A stretch of DNA of 64,000 nt from Selaginella tamariscina. Lineage: Eukaryota > Streptophyta > Lycopodiopsida > Selaginellales > Selaginellaceae. The notes beneath the pieces are model-generated. The model was not told the origin of the DNA. It made no database searches and was given only the letters and a program-made list of their open reading frames with translations. The stretch covers positions 62,001-126,000 of the forward strand of contig PUQB01000565.1 in the NCBI GenBank assembly GCA_003024785.1. Reading direction: 5' to 3'. Of the stretch, positions 46,632 to 59,534 are shown piece after piece; position 1 is the first letter of the stretch, and the number at the start of each line of letters is the position of its first letter. A program made the position numbers and the translations under genes.

Positions 46632-48292
46632 TCATACATTTCCTAGCAGAACGTAAGCATATCCAGCTCCATCTTCCGGCTCTATATCGAGAAGGGACTT
46701 TGCAGCACTCGCCCCTCGTCTAACATCGGTGTGCCTTGTCGACGCTCCAAGCAAGCTAGTCCACTCCAGAACGCACGGTTCGTAAGGCATATTCCTCACT
46801 AGTTCTTCGGATTCCCTCAGATACCCGGCCCTCCAAGCACATCTATCATACAAGAGTAGTGCTGCCTGGTGGGTTGCACTCCGTAGTCATCGACCATAGA
46901 CAGGAACCACTTCCTACCGTCTTCCACCTTGCCTAAGTAATTACAAGCGATAAAGATCGCAATAAAACACATACCATCGAGCACTTCGAGCAGCCTCATC
47001 GTGTCCAGCACCTCAAACACAAGCGAGAAATGCCCTTCTGGGCATATGCAGTAAGCATCGCACCGAAGGCCACAAGGTTCCTGTCCGGCATCCTGTCGAA
47101 GACCTTCCTCGCTTCGTGCATATGCCCGTTCTGTGCATATGCGTGAAAGAGAACCGTCCAGCAAGCCGTATCTCTGTCGTGAGTGACTGTAAACAACCCG
47201 ATGCAGTCTTCGAGTTGCCCGTTCTGGGCATATGCATCTAGCATTGCATTGCACGATATCTGGTTCGTCTCCGGCATGCTATCAAAAATCTCCTTAGCTG
47301 CCTCCAGATGCCCCTCTGGTATATACAGACAATATCACACCACGATACCATGTCCTTCTGCGGCATGCTTTCAAGAGCTCCCTCGCCTCGTGTACACTCC
47401 CTTGTCCGGAGTACACACCGAGCATCGTTGTCCACGCAGAGAGGCTCCAATACGGCATTTCCTGGAAGAGAATCCTCGCTTGATGCGTTTCCCCGTTCTG
47501 GGCATATGCTGCAAGCATTGAAGACCACGATACTTGGCTTCTCTCCGGCATCTCATTGAAGAGCTCCTTCGCTTTCTGTATGTGTCCCTGTTGGGCATAC
47601 ACAGTGATCATCGAAGTGAAGGAAACCACATCTCTCTGCGGCATGGAGTTGAAGATAATCGCTTGAATGTTTTCCCCTTTCTGGGCATTTGCTGTAAGCA
47701 TTGCAGTCCACGCCACAACATCCCTCTCCGGCATTGAATCGAATACCCACCTCGCGTACTGCATCTGTCCGGATCTCGTATACACAGTGAGCATGGTGGT
47801 CCATGAAATGAGATCTCTCTCCGGCATCATATCGAAGGTCTCCTTTGCTTGCTCGGTATGCCCATTGCGGGCAAATGCACCAAGGAGAGCATTGAAGGAG
47901 ACGAGGTCCTGTAGAGGAGTACCATCGAAGAATTTCTTACATTCCTGCGAATTCCCGCACTGGGCATATGCAGCAAGCATCGAATTGTGCGAGACGAGTG
48001 TCTTCTCAGGCGTGCAGTCGAATACTTCCTGTGCTTCCTGTAGTTGCCTGTTGCGTGTGCAGGCGGTGAGCATGAGTGCGTATGTGAATCTGTTCTTGGA
48101 CGTGTGTGGGATCGCGTGGAAGACATCGCGTGCGTGTGTCACGCTGCCGCATTTGCCGTATGCTTCGATGAGCTTGTTGAGTAGGAAACTGTCTGTAGAG
48201 AATGGGGAGGATTTTATATATGTGTGTAGCTCCTTTGCTGTGGATAAGTTCCTGCAGGACTCTATACGAGCAACGCATTCCTGTCTGTCCAT
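46632..48292 (-). CDS. Pentatricopeptide repeat (PPR) protein, short-repeat type with E-like end
   Basis: PPR proteins bind organellar RNA in plastids or mitochondria. The start MDRQECVARIESCRNLSTAK leads into about a dozen repeats of roughly 31 residues. Examples are 'FDMMPERDLISWTTMLTVYT', 'FDSMPERDVVAWTAMLTANA', 'FNEMPERSQVSWSSMLAAYA' and 'FDRMPDRNLVAFGAMLTAYA'. The C-terminal part has 'YSCMIDVLG', 'GYLRESEELVRNMPYEP' and 'EWTSLLGAS', and an E-motif piece ending 'AGYAYVLLGNV' at a stop that lies in (GT)n sequence. No DYW domain follows, so the E region looks cut short. Four single-G losses (about 47371, 47316, 47037, 46843) shift the frame while homology continues. The 'AYAQNG' style resembles lycophyte PPRs. 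No transit peptide is obvious, and the true start may lie upstream. Confidence 0.85.
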
Positions 48293-49364
48293 ATATATAT
48301 ATAAGAAAATTACATATGATACACACACACACACACCACACACACACCACACACACACACACACATATATCGGAATTTAGAAATTTCTTTAAAAAAACAC
48401 ACATGAAATTAATTTTTTGTAATTCAAAAACAATATGTATAAGCATTTACAATACTAATAGATTAAATATATATATTATTTATTTTATTTTAATTTGAAT
48501 ATATATATATATATAATATATATATATATATATTATAATATATTATATAATATATATATATAATTATTTTCACTCCAATTTGCTATAAGTTATTTCATTC
48601 TTTTTATAAATAATAAAAATAATTTATTAATTTTTCAATAAATTGATTAATAGTTAACATTGTTATATGAAATTAAAGTTTTGTTTCTTTAATTATTTTT
48701 GAGATTCTTATATCTAATAATAATTTAAATTTTAAATGGTAATGTTAAAATTAAATTATTCTCTTTTGATTTTTAATTTATTTTGATTACTCACATATAT
48801 GTATATACATACATGTACATATGTATATGTATGTGTGTGCATGCATGCATCAATATATTTACATTGTATTGCATATACATGTACATATTCAACCTGCATG
48901 GATGCGTTATAGCTGGGCGGTGGAGATTTCAGGACTCTAATCCAACGATTAACAACTATTCTTGTAGATATTCACGTAAGATTTAACAATATAATAATGT
49001 AATATAGTATAACGAACATTAGATGATTCCGTGTCGACGTGGTACATCGCGGACGTCAAATTCTACGGCGGCGATTCTCTTTAACATCGTATCTTCGTGT
49101 AAAACATTCCCTCTACATTATTTATATGGCTTATTTGGAAAAGAAAAAAAGATACCTGCGGACACGTGTAGACGGAATACGTCCCGGGCAGCCATTGACC
49201 GCTCGGGGGCGGCCGGCAAAACGCGGGTTCCACGTGTCATTAGGCGGCTGCCGTCGGCGTACAAAATGCTCTAGGGTTCATGCCGCCTTGTATTTCGATC
49301 AAATGGCGGCTCGCACTGTGTAGATATATTCTTGTATACATAGATTTAAGTTTTTTCTTCGTAG
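48293..49364. other. AT-rich spacer and ERF upstream region
   Basis: 48300-48880 is AT-rich, with (CA)n and a long (TA)n palindrome at 48497-48565. From 49020 the sequence becomes GC-richer and holds two G-box/ABRE cores, 'gacacgtgtag' (about 49160) and 'ccacgtgtcat' (about 49230), within 210 bp of the ERF start codon. This suggests, but does not show, ABA or stress regulation of the ERF. Confidence 0.5.
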
Positions 49365-49850
49365 ATGGCGCCCAGATCGAGCAGCAGCAAACAGACGAAG
49401 CAGGGCGACGGCAATGCAAAGCACTACAGGGGAGTACGGAAGAGACCGTGGGGGAGGTTTGCCGCCGAGATCAGGGACCCCCTGAAGAAGGTGCGCCTCT
49501 GGCTGGGCACGTTCGACACGGCGGAGCAGGCGGCAAAGGCCTACGACAAGGCGGCGTTCGCCCTCAGGGGGAGCAAGGCAAAGACGAATTTCCCGCTGTC
49601 ATCCGCACACCACGACACAGACGCCGGTAAGAACACGGATCGCTCCGGTGACTCCACCGTGGAGCAGGATCGGTCGTCCTCGTGCTCTGCAAACAGGAAG
49701 GATCTCGCCGTTGGAAGCAATCGGAAACGAAGCATTCATCGGCAGCCGGACGATTGCGTGTCGTCCGGCTCCTCATCCGGCATGGAGGATTCCTCCCGAC
49801 TCTCCCTCATTGATCTCAATCTGCATCCGTGGGAGCAGCCGTCGATTTAG
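49365..49850 (+). CDS. AP2/ERF transcription factor with EAR repression motif (ERF-VIII-like)
   Basis: A 161-residue single-exon protein, intact. The AP2 domain spans about residues 20-78: '[19 protein letters not shown]', '[20 protein letters not shown]', '[14 protein letters not shown]'. The Ala and Asp that separate ERF from DREB types are in the ERF state ([15 protein letters not shown]). The C-terminus has '[15 protein letters not shown]', whose DLNLHP fits the DLNxxP form of the EAR motif, so it is probably a GCC-box-binding repressor of the kind placed in group VIII. The middle is Ser/Asp-rich with a basic 'SNRKR' patch. The start ATG follows 'cttcgtag' and is the first in frame. The coding part is clearly GC-richer than its surroundings. 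Confidence 0.92.
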   Translation: MAPRSSSSKQTKQGDGNAKHYRGVRKRPWGRFAAEIRDPLKKVRLWLGTFDTAEQAAKAYDKAAFALRGSKAKTNFPLSSAHHDTDAGKNTDRSGDSTVEQDRSSSCSANRKDLAVGSNRKRSIHRQPDDCVSSGSSSGMEDSSRLSLIDLNLHPWEQPSI

Positions 49851-50164
49851 TTTCAAAAGAGATTTTTGTCACTGTAAAATTTTTAATTAAATCATTCTGA
49901 TCGTTGATGCGTATACGCACGCGCCATACGTACACACATACGAATATTCTCAAGAATGTTGTGAGCCGCCATTGGCCGCGTATGTGTGTAGCGTGTTTTG
50001 GCGGCAGTGAATGCTGACAAGATTAATATTAAACCCAGTTTTTAAATATTTAATCTTGGTCGGTGCGTGTTGAAATGTGATTGATGGATTTGCTTTGTCT
50101 TACGTAAGCCTACATTTATTGCCGCAAGTATGGTTCTGTGCTGTCATATTATACGTATCATTTT

Positions 50165-50367
50165 AGTCAATCACAGCCGTCCTTCATATGACCAATCATA
50201 GCCATCGATCATATCTCGGCCAATCCAGCCGTTGGATCATACCAAAATATGTATCATTGGCTAATCACAGCCGTTCTTCGTCATGGCCAATCATAACCGT
50301 TGGAACATCATTTTGGCCAATCGTAGCCGTCATTCATTCTGGACAATCACAGCCGTTGGATCGAACC
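50165..50367. repeat. Seven-unit CCAAT/CCGTT array
   Basis: Units of about 25-40 bp carry the consensus 'ccaatcacagccgttggatc' in degenerate form. Starts are near 50166, 50190, 50219, 50260, 50287, 50316 and 50342. Each has a CCAAT-like core and most have 'agccgt'. It lies between the convergent ends of the ERF and PI4K genes. Confidence 0.85.
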
Positions 50368-50399
50368 AGGTAAACCCTTAAACCCTAAACCCTAAACCT
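50368..50399. repeat. Telomere-type AAACCCT tract
   Basis: 'taaacccttaaaccctaaa' and 'ccctaaacct': three to four imperfect copies of the plant telomere heptamer, directly after the CCAAT array. Too short and internal to be a telomere; best read as interstitial. Confidence 0.8.
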
Positions 50400-50433
50400 C
50401 GTTACCTTTTTACATTGATTTTTTTAAAAATGA

Positions 50434-52285
50434 TTAGCGGATTTTTGCAAGGTGGAAATCAATAACCTGTTCAAGGGTCTCTAGGTAAGTCTCCTCACTG
50501 GACTCGGGTAAAACACAGGCTTCAACTTCATCCACTATCTTCTCAATGTCCGATTTCGTGTTTAACGCTTCGCGACACATCATTGATCCGATCTCGTACG
50601 CTGTTAAACCTGTACACACACCATTGTTCAGTGTGCGTGCGTAACGTGTCTGTGCGTGTGTAAGTGTGTGTTTGAGAGAGAGAGAGATACAAAGAGTTTA
50701 TGACTATACACATTGCATACATAAACACGTGCACACAGTATACTACTAACCTGCGGCTGCGGCTTTTTTGAGGAACATGGTGGAGATACGTAGCGTGCGG
50801 GCAGCCCCAGACTCGACGTGCCACCCGTGCTCCTCAAGCAACGTCAAGTCTTTCTCGGCATCCAGTGAAGATATGTAGTTTAGGCTCTCTTCCGAGAATG
50901 GGACACGGGACTGGCTCCATGAAAGCCACTCATATGTGCAATCCTCAAACTGTATAAGAAGAAAGCATTGTGTGTGTGTGTTATAAGGCAGTCCATATAA
51001 TTACTAGAACGGACCAAGAAAAAGCACTATACATATATACAAAGTTAACTCGTTAGAAACGTCATTGTTATTTTATACACACATGCACAGAAACAATCGT
51101 TTGTGCTTGTCTACTAATGTGCACATACCTTGTGTGGAAGGCAGTACCCATGATCGATGGGGACGAGCTGATAAGAAGAAGAATCCTCTGAAGGGCAAAC
51201 AAGTATGTTTGAGCCGTTTCTATCCGTGTTCGCCAGTCGAATATCCAAAATCGCTATTTTGTGCACCTGTTTAAGTTCTCCAATATACAATGTATAACAA
51301 CACACACAATGCCTGCCTTTTAAGCACTCAAAACATTATACACATTCGTATACACATTCATGCATAGAGAGAGCCACATCTCTCTCTGTTAGAAATACAT
51401 ACCTCGTCTGCTGGGAAACGTGCAGGGCCCATGTCTTCACAGTCGCTCATGGAATAAACAAATTTTTGTAGTGAGCCAAGCTTCTCAGGCTCCGTAAAGG
51501 CCGTAGGATGCCGGCATCGGACCATCATAGTTGGAGGAACCCCCGCAAAGCCTTCCTCGTTTTTCTCATTTCCTTAGAAACATTAACATATTAGTTTATT
51601 ACATTACATGTACATACATATAGATACTATGTTAACTATATCGTATGCATCAGACAAAACCGTTTTAGGTCAGCTATATTCATTGTTTACTTTATCGCGA
51701 CAATCGAGTTATGGTTTATCACTACAATTACCAAATATACTATATTATCTCATGGAGGTTATACTATTGTATATACACAACATACACGCAATATTGTTTA
51801 TATAACAAAGCGTGTCTCATAGGTGTACACACACACATATGAGTGTGTGTGTGTGTACGTTACTAATAATAGGTGTCTTACAATTATAACACATACCGGC
51901 TAGAGACCTTGGACCCGATCTGGGATGATCCAAAATGAAAGCAGCAACTTCACGAAGAGCACCTTGTCCGGCTATAGTCCCTCTTTTAAGACCTTCACCA
52001 CTTATAGACAAAGGCAAGCCTCTGGGATTGTTCTCAGCCATCGGCTCCTCGTCCATGGGCTTGAAAATAGCAACAGGCTTCCCGTCCGAGCCGTCCATCA
52101 TGCGGTATGCTCCCCCGGTCCGGATGTTGACAATACAGGGGACAGTCCGAGATGAAGTCCGAGGTTCACCTGGGACAGTATCCGGATTAGTTCGTCTGGC
52201 AGTAGCTCTTCCGGTTGGCAGCTCTGAATCCCGGGCCTGTCAATTTTCGAGAATGAGATGGTCTGTGTGTATGTGTGCAACTATG

Positions 52286-52354
<69 letters not shown>

Positions 52355-53552
52355 GTATGTATAGTCTCGGTCCACGTGTCTGTAAGCAACTGGGCTACTT
52401 TCTATCTACCTATGCCCCTGCACGTCCATGTAAGCATGTAAATATCCTACCCATCCATGCACTAGTTATATACCCTACACAGCCGCCAACTTAATTCTCT
52501 CTGTCTGTCCATCTCAGCTTTTAACTGTTCGACTTCTGCGATTAGCAGATTTAATCTGCACTTTTAATAAGAGACAAACATGATAGCTTGCAGTATATCT
52601 CTGTCTATATGTATGCATGTCTCTCTATAAGCGTATGTTATGCATTTTTCTATCTATCGCCCTGTATCTCCATCTACGCGTGCATAAAACCCACCTAACT
52701 TATACCTACAATATATCAGTCACTTCATCAGTGTTTTTGGATCGATTATCCTCGATTGAGAGCTCCGTTTCCCCTCTTCCAGCATGTCGTGCACGGAATA
52801 TTGAGGAAGACTTGCTTGCCACCACATGAACAACTGCGTCATCCTCGAGCACAAGCTCGTCGATCTTTCTCTCATCATCTAATCGTTTCCCTGTTAAAGA
52901 AGTATATTACTTAAATCATTAATTCACTAATATTGCAAAGAAATACATACATACATATATACATAGACATATACATACACACAGACACATATGGTATATC
53001 TGTGTACTATATGTTTGTTTTACCTTTCATGGTGAGGCTTTGGATTTGGAAATCCTCATGCTGCTGGTCTTGAGAAATGGTAATGCTACGAAGCTTTTTG
53101 TTCATCTTCTTGCGGCCGACCTCAAGCATGTATTCCCGCCCACCACCACTCTTTAGTAGCACTTCTGTGATCTCCGAGAGACGCAACACAAGATGAATCA
53201 CATCCCTGCTTTGGATTCCGTACTCCTTCACTCTAGTATCGTCTCTGGATAACTCCCGACCTGCTCTTCACGTTAAAACACACACACACATATATATAGA
53301 CACACACACACACAAGTTTTTCCGCACGTCTGCAGTGTGTGTAGTAGTGTGTTTGTCCATGTAATGTATGTGTCTTTACATGTATTTGACAAAAAGGGTC
53401 ATCATTAAAAGTACACCATAGTTTTCTTCATATAGTATATGTTGATCCAATAATACGCACTTAGTATGCTATGTAAGAATATTAACTAGATTATGACATT
53501 TGTAACTGACACCAAAACAAGAAAGAGGCGTTTAATTTTGTGGGTATAAATA

Positions 53553-53584
<32 letters not shown>

Positions 53585-53911
53585 GTGTGTATACATAGAT
53601 ATGTATGCGCACACCTGCATGGATGAGCTTGTGCTGTTTGACATACATGCCTCGCTTAGATTGAATGCGCATTTTTACAGAAGCGATTGTATCTGATGTG
53701 AGAATCCGCATGGGAATTAAGGACTTGCCAAGAGCAAGAAAAATCTGTATATAATCCTCATCTGTTGCAAATTAAAAAAAAAGGGGGCTCAAAATTTCTT
53801 GATACACACATACACACGCATACCTGCACCATTGCATCTGAGCGGGATTGAGCGGGATTTAGCGGGATCAGCAAGCTCCGGCTGCCGCAATACAATCCCG
53901 GAGGTCGCCAT
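50434..53911 (-). CDS. Phosphatidylinositol 4-kinase gamma (UBL-type, UbDK-gamma)
   Basis: Ten exons, approximately 53911-53824, 53761-53615, 53260-53024, 52890-52710, 52555 to about 52485, 52236-51897, 51572-51403, 51266-51129, 50949-50751 and 50609-50434. The N-terminus [20 protein letters not shown] leads to two tandem ubiquitin-like domains ('[20 protein letters not shown]' to '[10 protein letters not shown]'; '[20 protein letters not shown]' to '[12 protein letters not shown]'), a short coiled stretch ('[17 protein letters not shown]') and the PI3/4-kinase fold. Kinase marks are '[19 protein letters not shown]', '[13 protein letters not shown]', '[13 protein letters not shown]', '[17 protein letters not shown]', '[11 protein letters not shown]', '[11 protein letters not shown]' and '[12 protein letters not shown]'. 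The catalytic-loop His of the usual 'ADRHAGN' is Asn here. Nearly all exons are in frame. Plant members include protein kinases with little lipid kinase activity. Confidence 0.92.
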
Positions 53912-56900
53912 TCTTCCTTGCACATGAACCCTAATTCTAGTTGACCAAAAGTTAACTAACTAAACACAGTTAAGAAATATTCTTTAATTTAAGACTTTGA
54001 TACGATTAATAACGATTAAGATTAAGTAAGTGGGTTACCCTTTCATTTTAAGCTAAAATATTCTTTCTTATTAAATAAATAAATACATTTTAAGCAAGTT
54101 AAATATAAATGTTAGTGTGAAATTATTTTCCTACTTTAAAAATGAATATTTAATATTAAATATTAAGCATTAGTGTGAATGTAATACCCTTTATTTACAA
54201 TCTATTAATTCTTAAAATTTTGGATTGTACAATATTTATGTCATAAAACAATACACAACACATAATATTCATACCCATTTTTATTTTTTTAAATTATTTA
54301 TATTTTTAAAAACTTACATTAAACATAAGAGTTACTAAAACAACTTGTTAAATTAATAATTAAAGAGAATATACATGTTACACTAAGATATTTAAATATA
54401 TACACAAATCCTGTATTATAATGTGTATATATAACTCTAATTATATAATATTCTTTACCAACTTAATGAATTTAAATGATTTCACCTTCATATATTCTAA
54501 AACTTAAAAATCATATATAACTACGGTCCTTAGTTATTGTAAATTCACAAAAGTAAAATTCATGTTATTTTTAATTTATTGAATTTATCTAGTTATATAT
54601 TCTTAACCTTATAAATTAATCTAATTTTTATCCTTAACATAATGAATTTACCTTTAACTTAATTGTTATAATTAATGATGATTATATATGACATAATGAT
54701 TAAGATAGTGCCATATATATTTAAGATTCAAGGTGGTTGTCCAATGAACCATGTGGATTAAGAATTTAGGATAAACACACACGAAATAAATTTATTATAT
54801 AAAATAGTACATATGCTCATTGTTGGTTGACTTAATTATTTAATAATAATTTTATTAATTGCCCAGTTGTTATTTTTTAATATGGTGTAATTTTAAGCTT
54901 AATTATTCATACTTTTAACTTAGTTATTATTCTTAATATGATGATTTTATTCTTAAGTTTGACAATTATTATTTACCTAATAAGTTTATTCCTAAGTTAA
55001 ACCTTTAACTTAATTATTATTCTTACATAGCCCTTTATTTAATCTTTATTTTAAACCCACGCTAACGGAGAAAATTTAATATAACTATCAAATGAAATTT
55101 AGAATCGTATACACAAACAACACACTGAACAAACTTATTATATAAGATTATTAATTAAAAGAAAAATAAATTATAAAAAATATAATTTTAAAGTATACAA
55201 ATTGTAAATTCATAATTAAATAATAAGATTTCTCATTAATTAGAAAATGATTGTAATAAAGAATTTTTTAAATATTTGCTACTTTTTACTTTTGATTAAT
55301 AAGTTTATCTAAACACAAATTAAAATTTTACAACATTTAATGTTTTTAATATTTAGAGTTAACCTACAACATTAACATTTTAATTTATTATAATTTGTAA
55401 TTATTTGTGTTTATAAGCACTTATAAATATTATGTATATGGTACACATTTCTTTATATATATTCGTGAACATGAAAAAGACTCCATGTGTATATTAGAAT
55501 ATGTTAATGGATACGTAAATTTTTTAATGTTTTTACTTAATAATGAATTGTTTTTTTGTTGACTCGTATTTAATATGCATATGGTTAGTGTGAATTTTAT
55601 ATAAAGATTTGTAAAACATTATATATGTGTTGTCTATTATAGATGAGATTGAAAAATTAAATATTATATATTTTCTTAATTTTAAATTGATTCATCATAG
55701 TCTTATGATTTTATCTATGTTTAAAAATTAAAAACCTAGACATATACAAAATACACATACAATGATATAATAATTCTTTTTAACAATAGAAAATATTTTA
55801 TAAAAGTATGTGTGAGTATGGAATGTGTAGAAATATTTTATAAAAGTATGTATGTATATGAAATGATAGAGATATAATTTGTTTTATAATATATAAAGAA
55901 AGAGTACAAACATAAAGTGGGAAAAGCTTTAAAATGAAATATTTAACGATATATAAATAATTTATAAACACTTTGATAAAAGTGTTTATAAAAATGTATA
56001 TAACTGAGTTAAGGGTGGTTAAATAGTTACATAGGAGTTTAAGAATAAGAATGACATGGTCCAATTTAAAAATAAATTTATTAAATTAAGAACTTAAGAA
56101 TAAATTCACTATAACTACAAAGTTAATAGTTGTTAAATAGTTAAATCCATGTATATGAACTTAATATTAAATTAAAAATAATAATTCAGTTGGGTAAACT
56201 AAAATAAAGGTTAAGGGTTCATAAGGGTTAATGATTCATTTAATTTAATTTATTAAATAATTAAAGAGCATGTGTATTAGTATATTCTAAGTTTATACAA
56301 TGAACAATGAATATAATTTAAAATTTTTATTATGCTAATATTAGCAACATCATTATTTTATTTTTATTAGTATTTTTAATAAAGTCACACACACACATCA
56401 TATATATGTTACATTATATTATATATATATATAAGGTCAATACTGTAAAGGAAAAGGTGGTAGAGTTGAGGCGCTTTTGCATGTTAATTAATTTTTTAAA
56501 AAAAAATATGATTATCATAAGTTATAAGTCTTAAATTATTTATAAATTATTTTATTTATTATATTTTAAAAGAAAAAGAAATGTAAATCATAAATATTGA
56601 AAATATAGAATTTCATATTATTTAATACTTTTTATTTTTATAATCAACGAAGTAAAAGCTTTAAAATCAAAGTGTTATTAAGATAATCCTCTTATTTAAA
56701 TAAAAGAAATAGTTTATATTTATGTTATGCATGTAAGTAGTATATTTTCTATTTATTAAAGAAAGTGGGATAATTTTATTCATTATTGTAATTATGATTA
56801 TTTTAAGTAATTAAATAACAAAAATTATATCCTATACAAAAGCCTATTATTGACCTTACACATAATAATATTTCACATTTAATTGTTCACTCATTTAATT

Positions 56901-58246
56901 ATATTTTATATATACTTTTCAAATTTTAAATTTAATTTATTTTTATAATATTATTATATTTCAAGTGGAAACTAGATGTGTTACTATAAATACAAAATTA
57001 ATAGTTTTACTTATATTAATCGTATATTGAGGAATCCAAAAGAGCATAAATGAATATGAACTTAATAAAATGTTAATTGGTGTTTTCATTAAAAAAAAAT
57101 GGGAAAGGACTTTAAATTTCAATAATGCAATATTGATTTAATTAAATAGTTTAAATTTTTAAATTTTGTAACAATTTAAAGATTATTTAATTTATAACAT
57201 AAAGTGATTAAAAATGTATGCTGTATAAATAAGTACGTTTGTTATAGTCAAACTTTATTTCTAATACTTATATAATACTCTTACATATTTCTTTTCTAAA
57301 AATAAAAATTAATCTTAATGTAAAACTTTATTTATTAACTTACTTGTTTGAAAATAAAATAAACAAATATTACATAAGTGACAAATTTTACTTAAAAGGT
57401 TCATTATTAAGTATTAATATATTTATATTTAGCCTACATTTTATTTAAAGAAAGTGTCCATTATTAATTATTAAGATGTTTAATATTTAACCTACTTTCC
57501 ACATTATTTATAAACTTTATTCTTTAAAATGAAAACATAAAATTATTAGAATTGCCCTTGATAAAATAATATAATTTTAATATTTTAAAATTTGTTTATA
57601 AAATATAGTTTTTTTATATGATACTTATAATTTATGATTCTATATTAAAATAATAATAATTATTATTATTATTATATGTAGTGTGTGTGCATGTGTGTTG
57701 ACGGGGGAGGAGGATATATACATATAAAAATATTGAAATATATGCATATACACATCCATATGAGTTATGCACATGAGCATATATACATATATATAATTTA
57801 GAAATAAAACAAGAATAAATATAGGGCTATTAAATTTCTTAAGAAATCATATAAATATGAACAAACTTTTATGCTTTATATTATAAATATAAATTTAAAT
57901 ATTTATATTGTTATATATATTAATGAGTTATATATTAAAGCATGAAAATATTATTTATAAGAATGATATATATAAAAACATACATAGAAATCCATACATT
58001 AAAAAAAAGTTCTTTTTTTAAAGATAATTATTAATGATACAGACAGTTTAATGAAAATATTATATTGTTTTTTAATTTCTTAAATAATTTCTTATTGAAT
58101 AATTTATAACAAGAAAAAATAAGTCAAAAACAAAAGAAAAGGGAAAAAAAATTATTACAAACATAAAATAATATTAATGTTATTGTTGTTGTTAAAAGAG
58201 CTAAATTTTTATTTATGTTAAAAAATATTATAAACCAAACCAAATT

Positions 58247-58278
<32 letters not shown>

Positions 58279-59109
58279 ACATTTGTAATGTACGATTGTA
58301 AAACCAAAACAAGTAAGTACTGTTTGCAATACCATATACATTAAACTTAAGAATTTTTTAAATAAAACTCATCAATGTATGTTGATTATAATAATAATGC
58401 TTACTTAGGTTAAGTTTAAATTAAGTTAATTAAGTAAATTAAATTTTTTTAAAAATTGTGTATATATATATAACATACATTTTTCTAAGGATTGTTTTTA
58501 TATGATCATAATTAAATTTAAATTTACTTCATCTAAAATATATTTTTAGAAATTCTTGAATTATAATAGAGATGTCCTATTTAATTTTCTTAATTTTACA
58601 ATATCTCATTCTTAACATAATAATACCACTTCTTATTTAATAAAGAAGTTAATTAAATTATTTATTAAAATACTAATAATCTAGTTAATATTATATAAAA
58701 ATGTCGTGATAAATTTTGTTATACCACAACGTATAACGATGTAAAGAAGACAATATAACAAGTTACTTTTAAAATATTTAAATTGAATAAATTTAATTAA
58801 TAATTTTGAATTTATTCATTATACATGTACATATATATAAATTAATTTATTAAAAGAATCACCTTATTAAATGGGAAGAAATAATAATAACTATAATAAT
58901 TAATATTAATTTTATATAGTCTACATATTTGCACATTTTCATACGATTAACAAAATTAACAATATTCATATGATTAAATACACAGTTAATGTTAATTCTA
59001 GATATTTGATATTTTAATCATGTTATATATTGGATTTATATGATTTTAAATCATGCAAGATATAAAGAATATATATATATATCTTAATATATATTCTGTA
59101 ACGTTAGTA

Positions 59110-59145
<36 letters not shown>

Positions 59146-59275
59146 GATATGTGTTTTATACAAATGAAGTGGATTAAATTAAACTAATATATTTGTAGAG
59201 CCTTTGAATGCGACAGGTAAGTGGACTCTAAAAAAATCTTTACGGCTTTATTGATTTAATCATTTCTGAGCTCCA
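53912..59275. other. AT-rich gene desert
   Basis: More than 5 kb without a supported gene. Simple repeats are sparse: (AC)n at about 58247-58271, (GT)n at 59112-59143, (TTA)n near 57655. A 30-bp word 'gaaatattttataaaagtatgt' (in part) is repeated at 55790 and 55833. No element ends or coding homology are recognised. Confidence 0.75.
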
Positions 59276-59296
59276 TTGGATCATCTCATGATCCAA
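59276..59296. promoter_or_regulatory. Palindromic element upstream of second ERF
   Basis: Perfect inverted repeat TTGGATCAT, 3-base spacer CTC, ATGATCCAA, continuing into 'cggct'. The right half plus flank is the reverse complement of 'agccgttggatcat' found in the CCAAT array at 50.2 kb. It lies about 240 bp before the ERF start codon. Confidence 0.55.
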
Positions 59297-59534
59297 CGGC
59301 TGAAATTTCTAACTATTTCAAAAAAAAATAATCATATATGACGTCGGAAAGCATATTCTCCCCGAGGGAGTTCTTCAATGGCGGCTAGGGCGTCAATCTG
59401 CAGTTTTCCATCCAGGTACGCCATAAGAAATCTGTATATGGATACGTAGAATAGGGGGGAAATCCAGGGATTCATGTGTATTTGTATATACGAAGAATTG
59501 GGGGGAAAATTCATAGAGTAGGGTTTCTTTAGCG

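Noticed and set aside
48297-48365. Possible CRISPR-like array of (CA)n spaced repeats
   Set aside because: Simple (CA)n with small interruptions in a plant nuclear window; no unique spacers.
47667-48380. A 237-codon plus-strand ORF opposite the PPR gene
   Set aside because: Antisense shadow: the PPR repeats on the minus strand explain the open frame.
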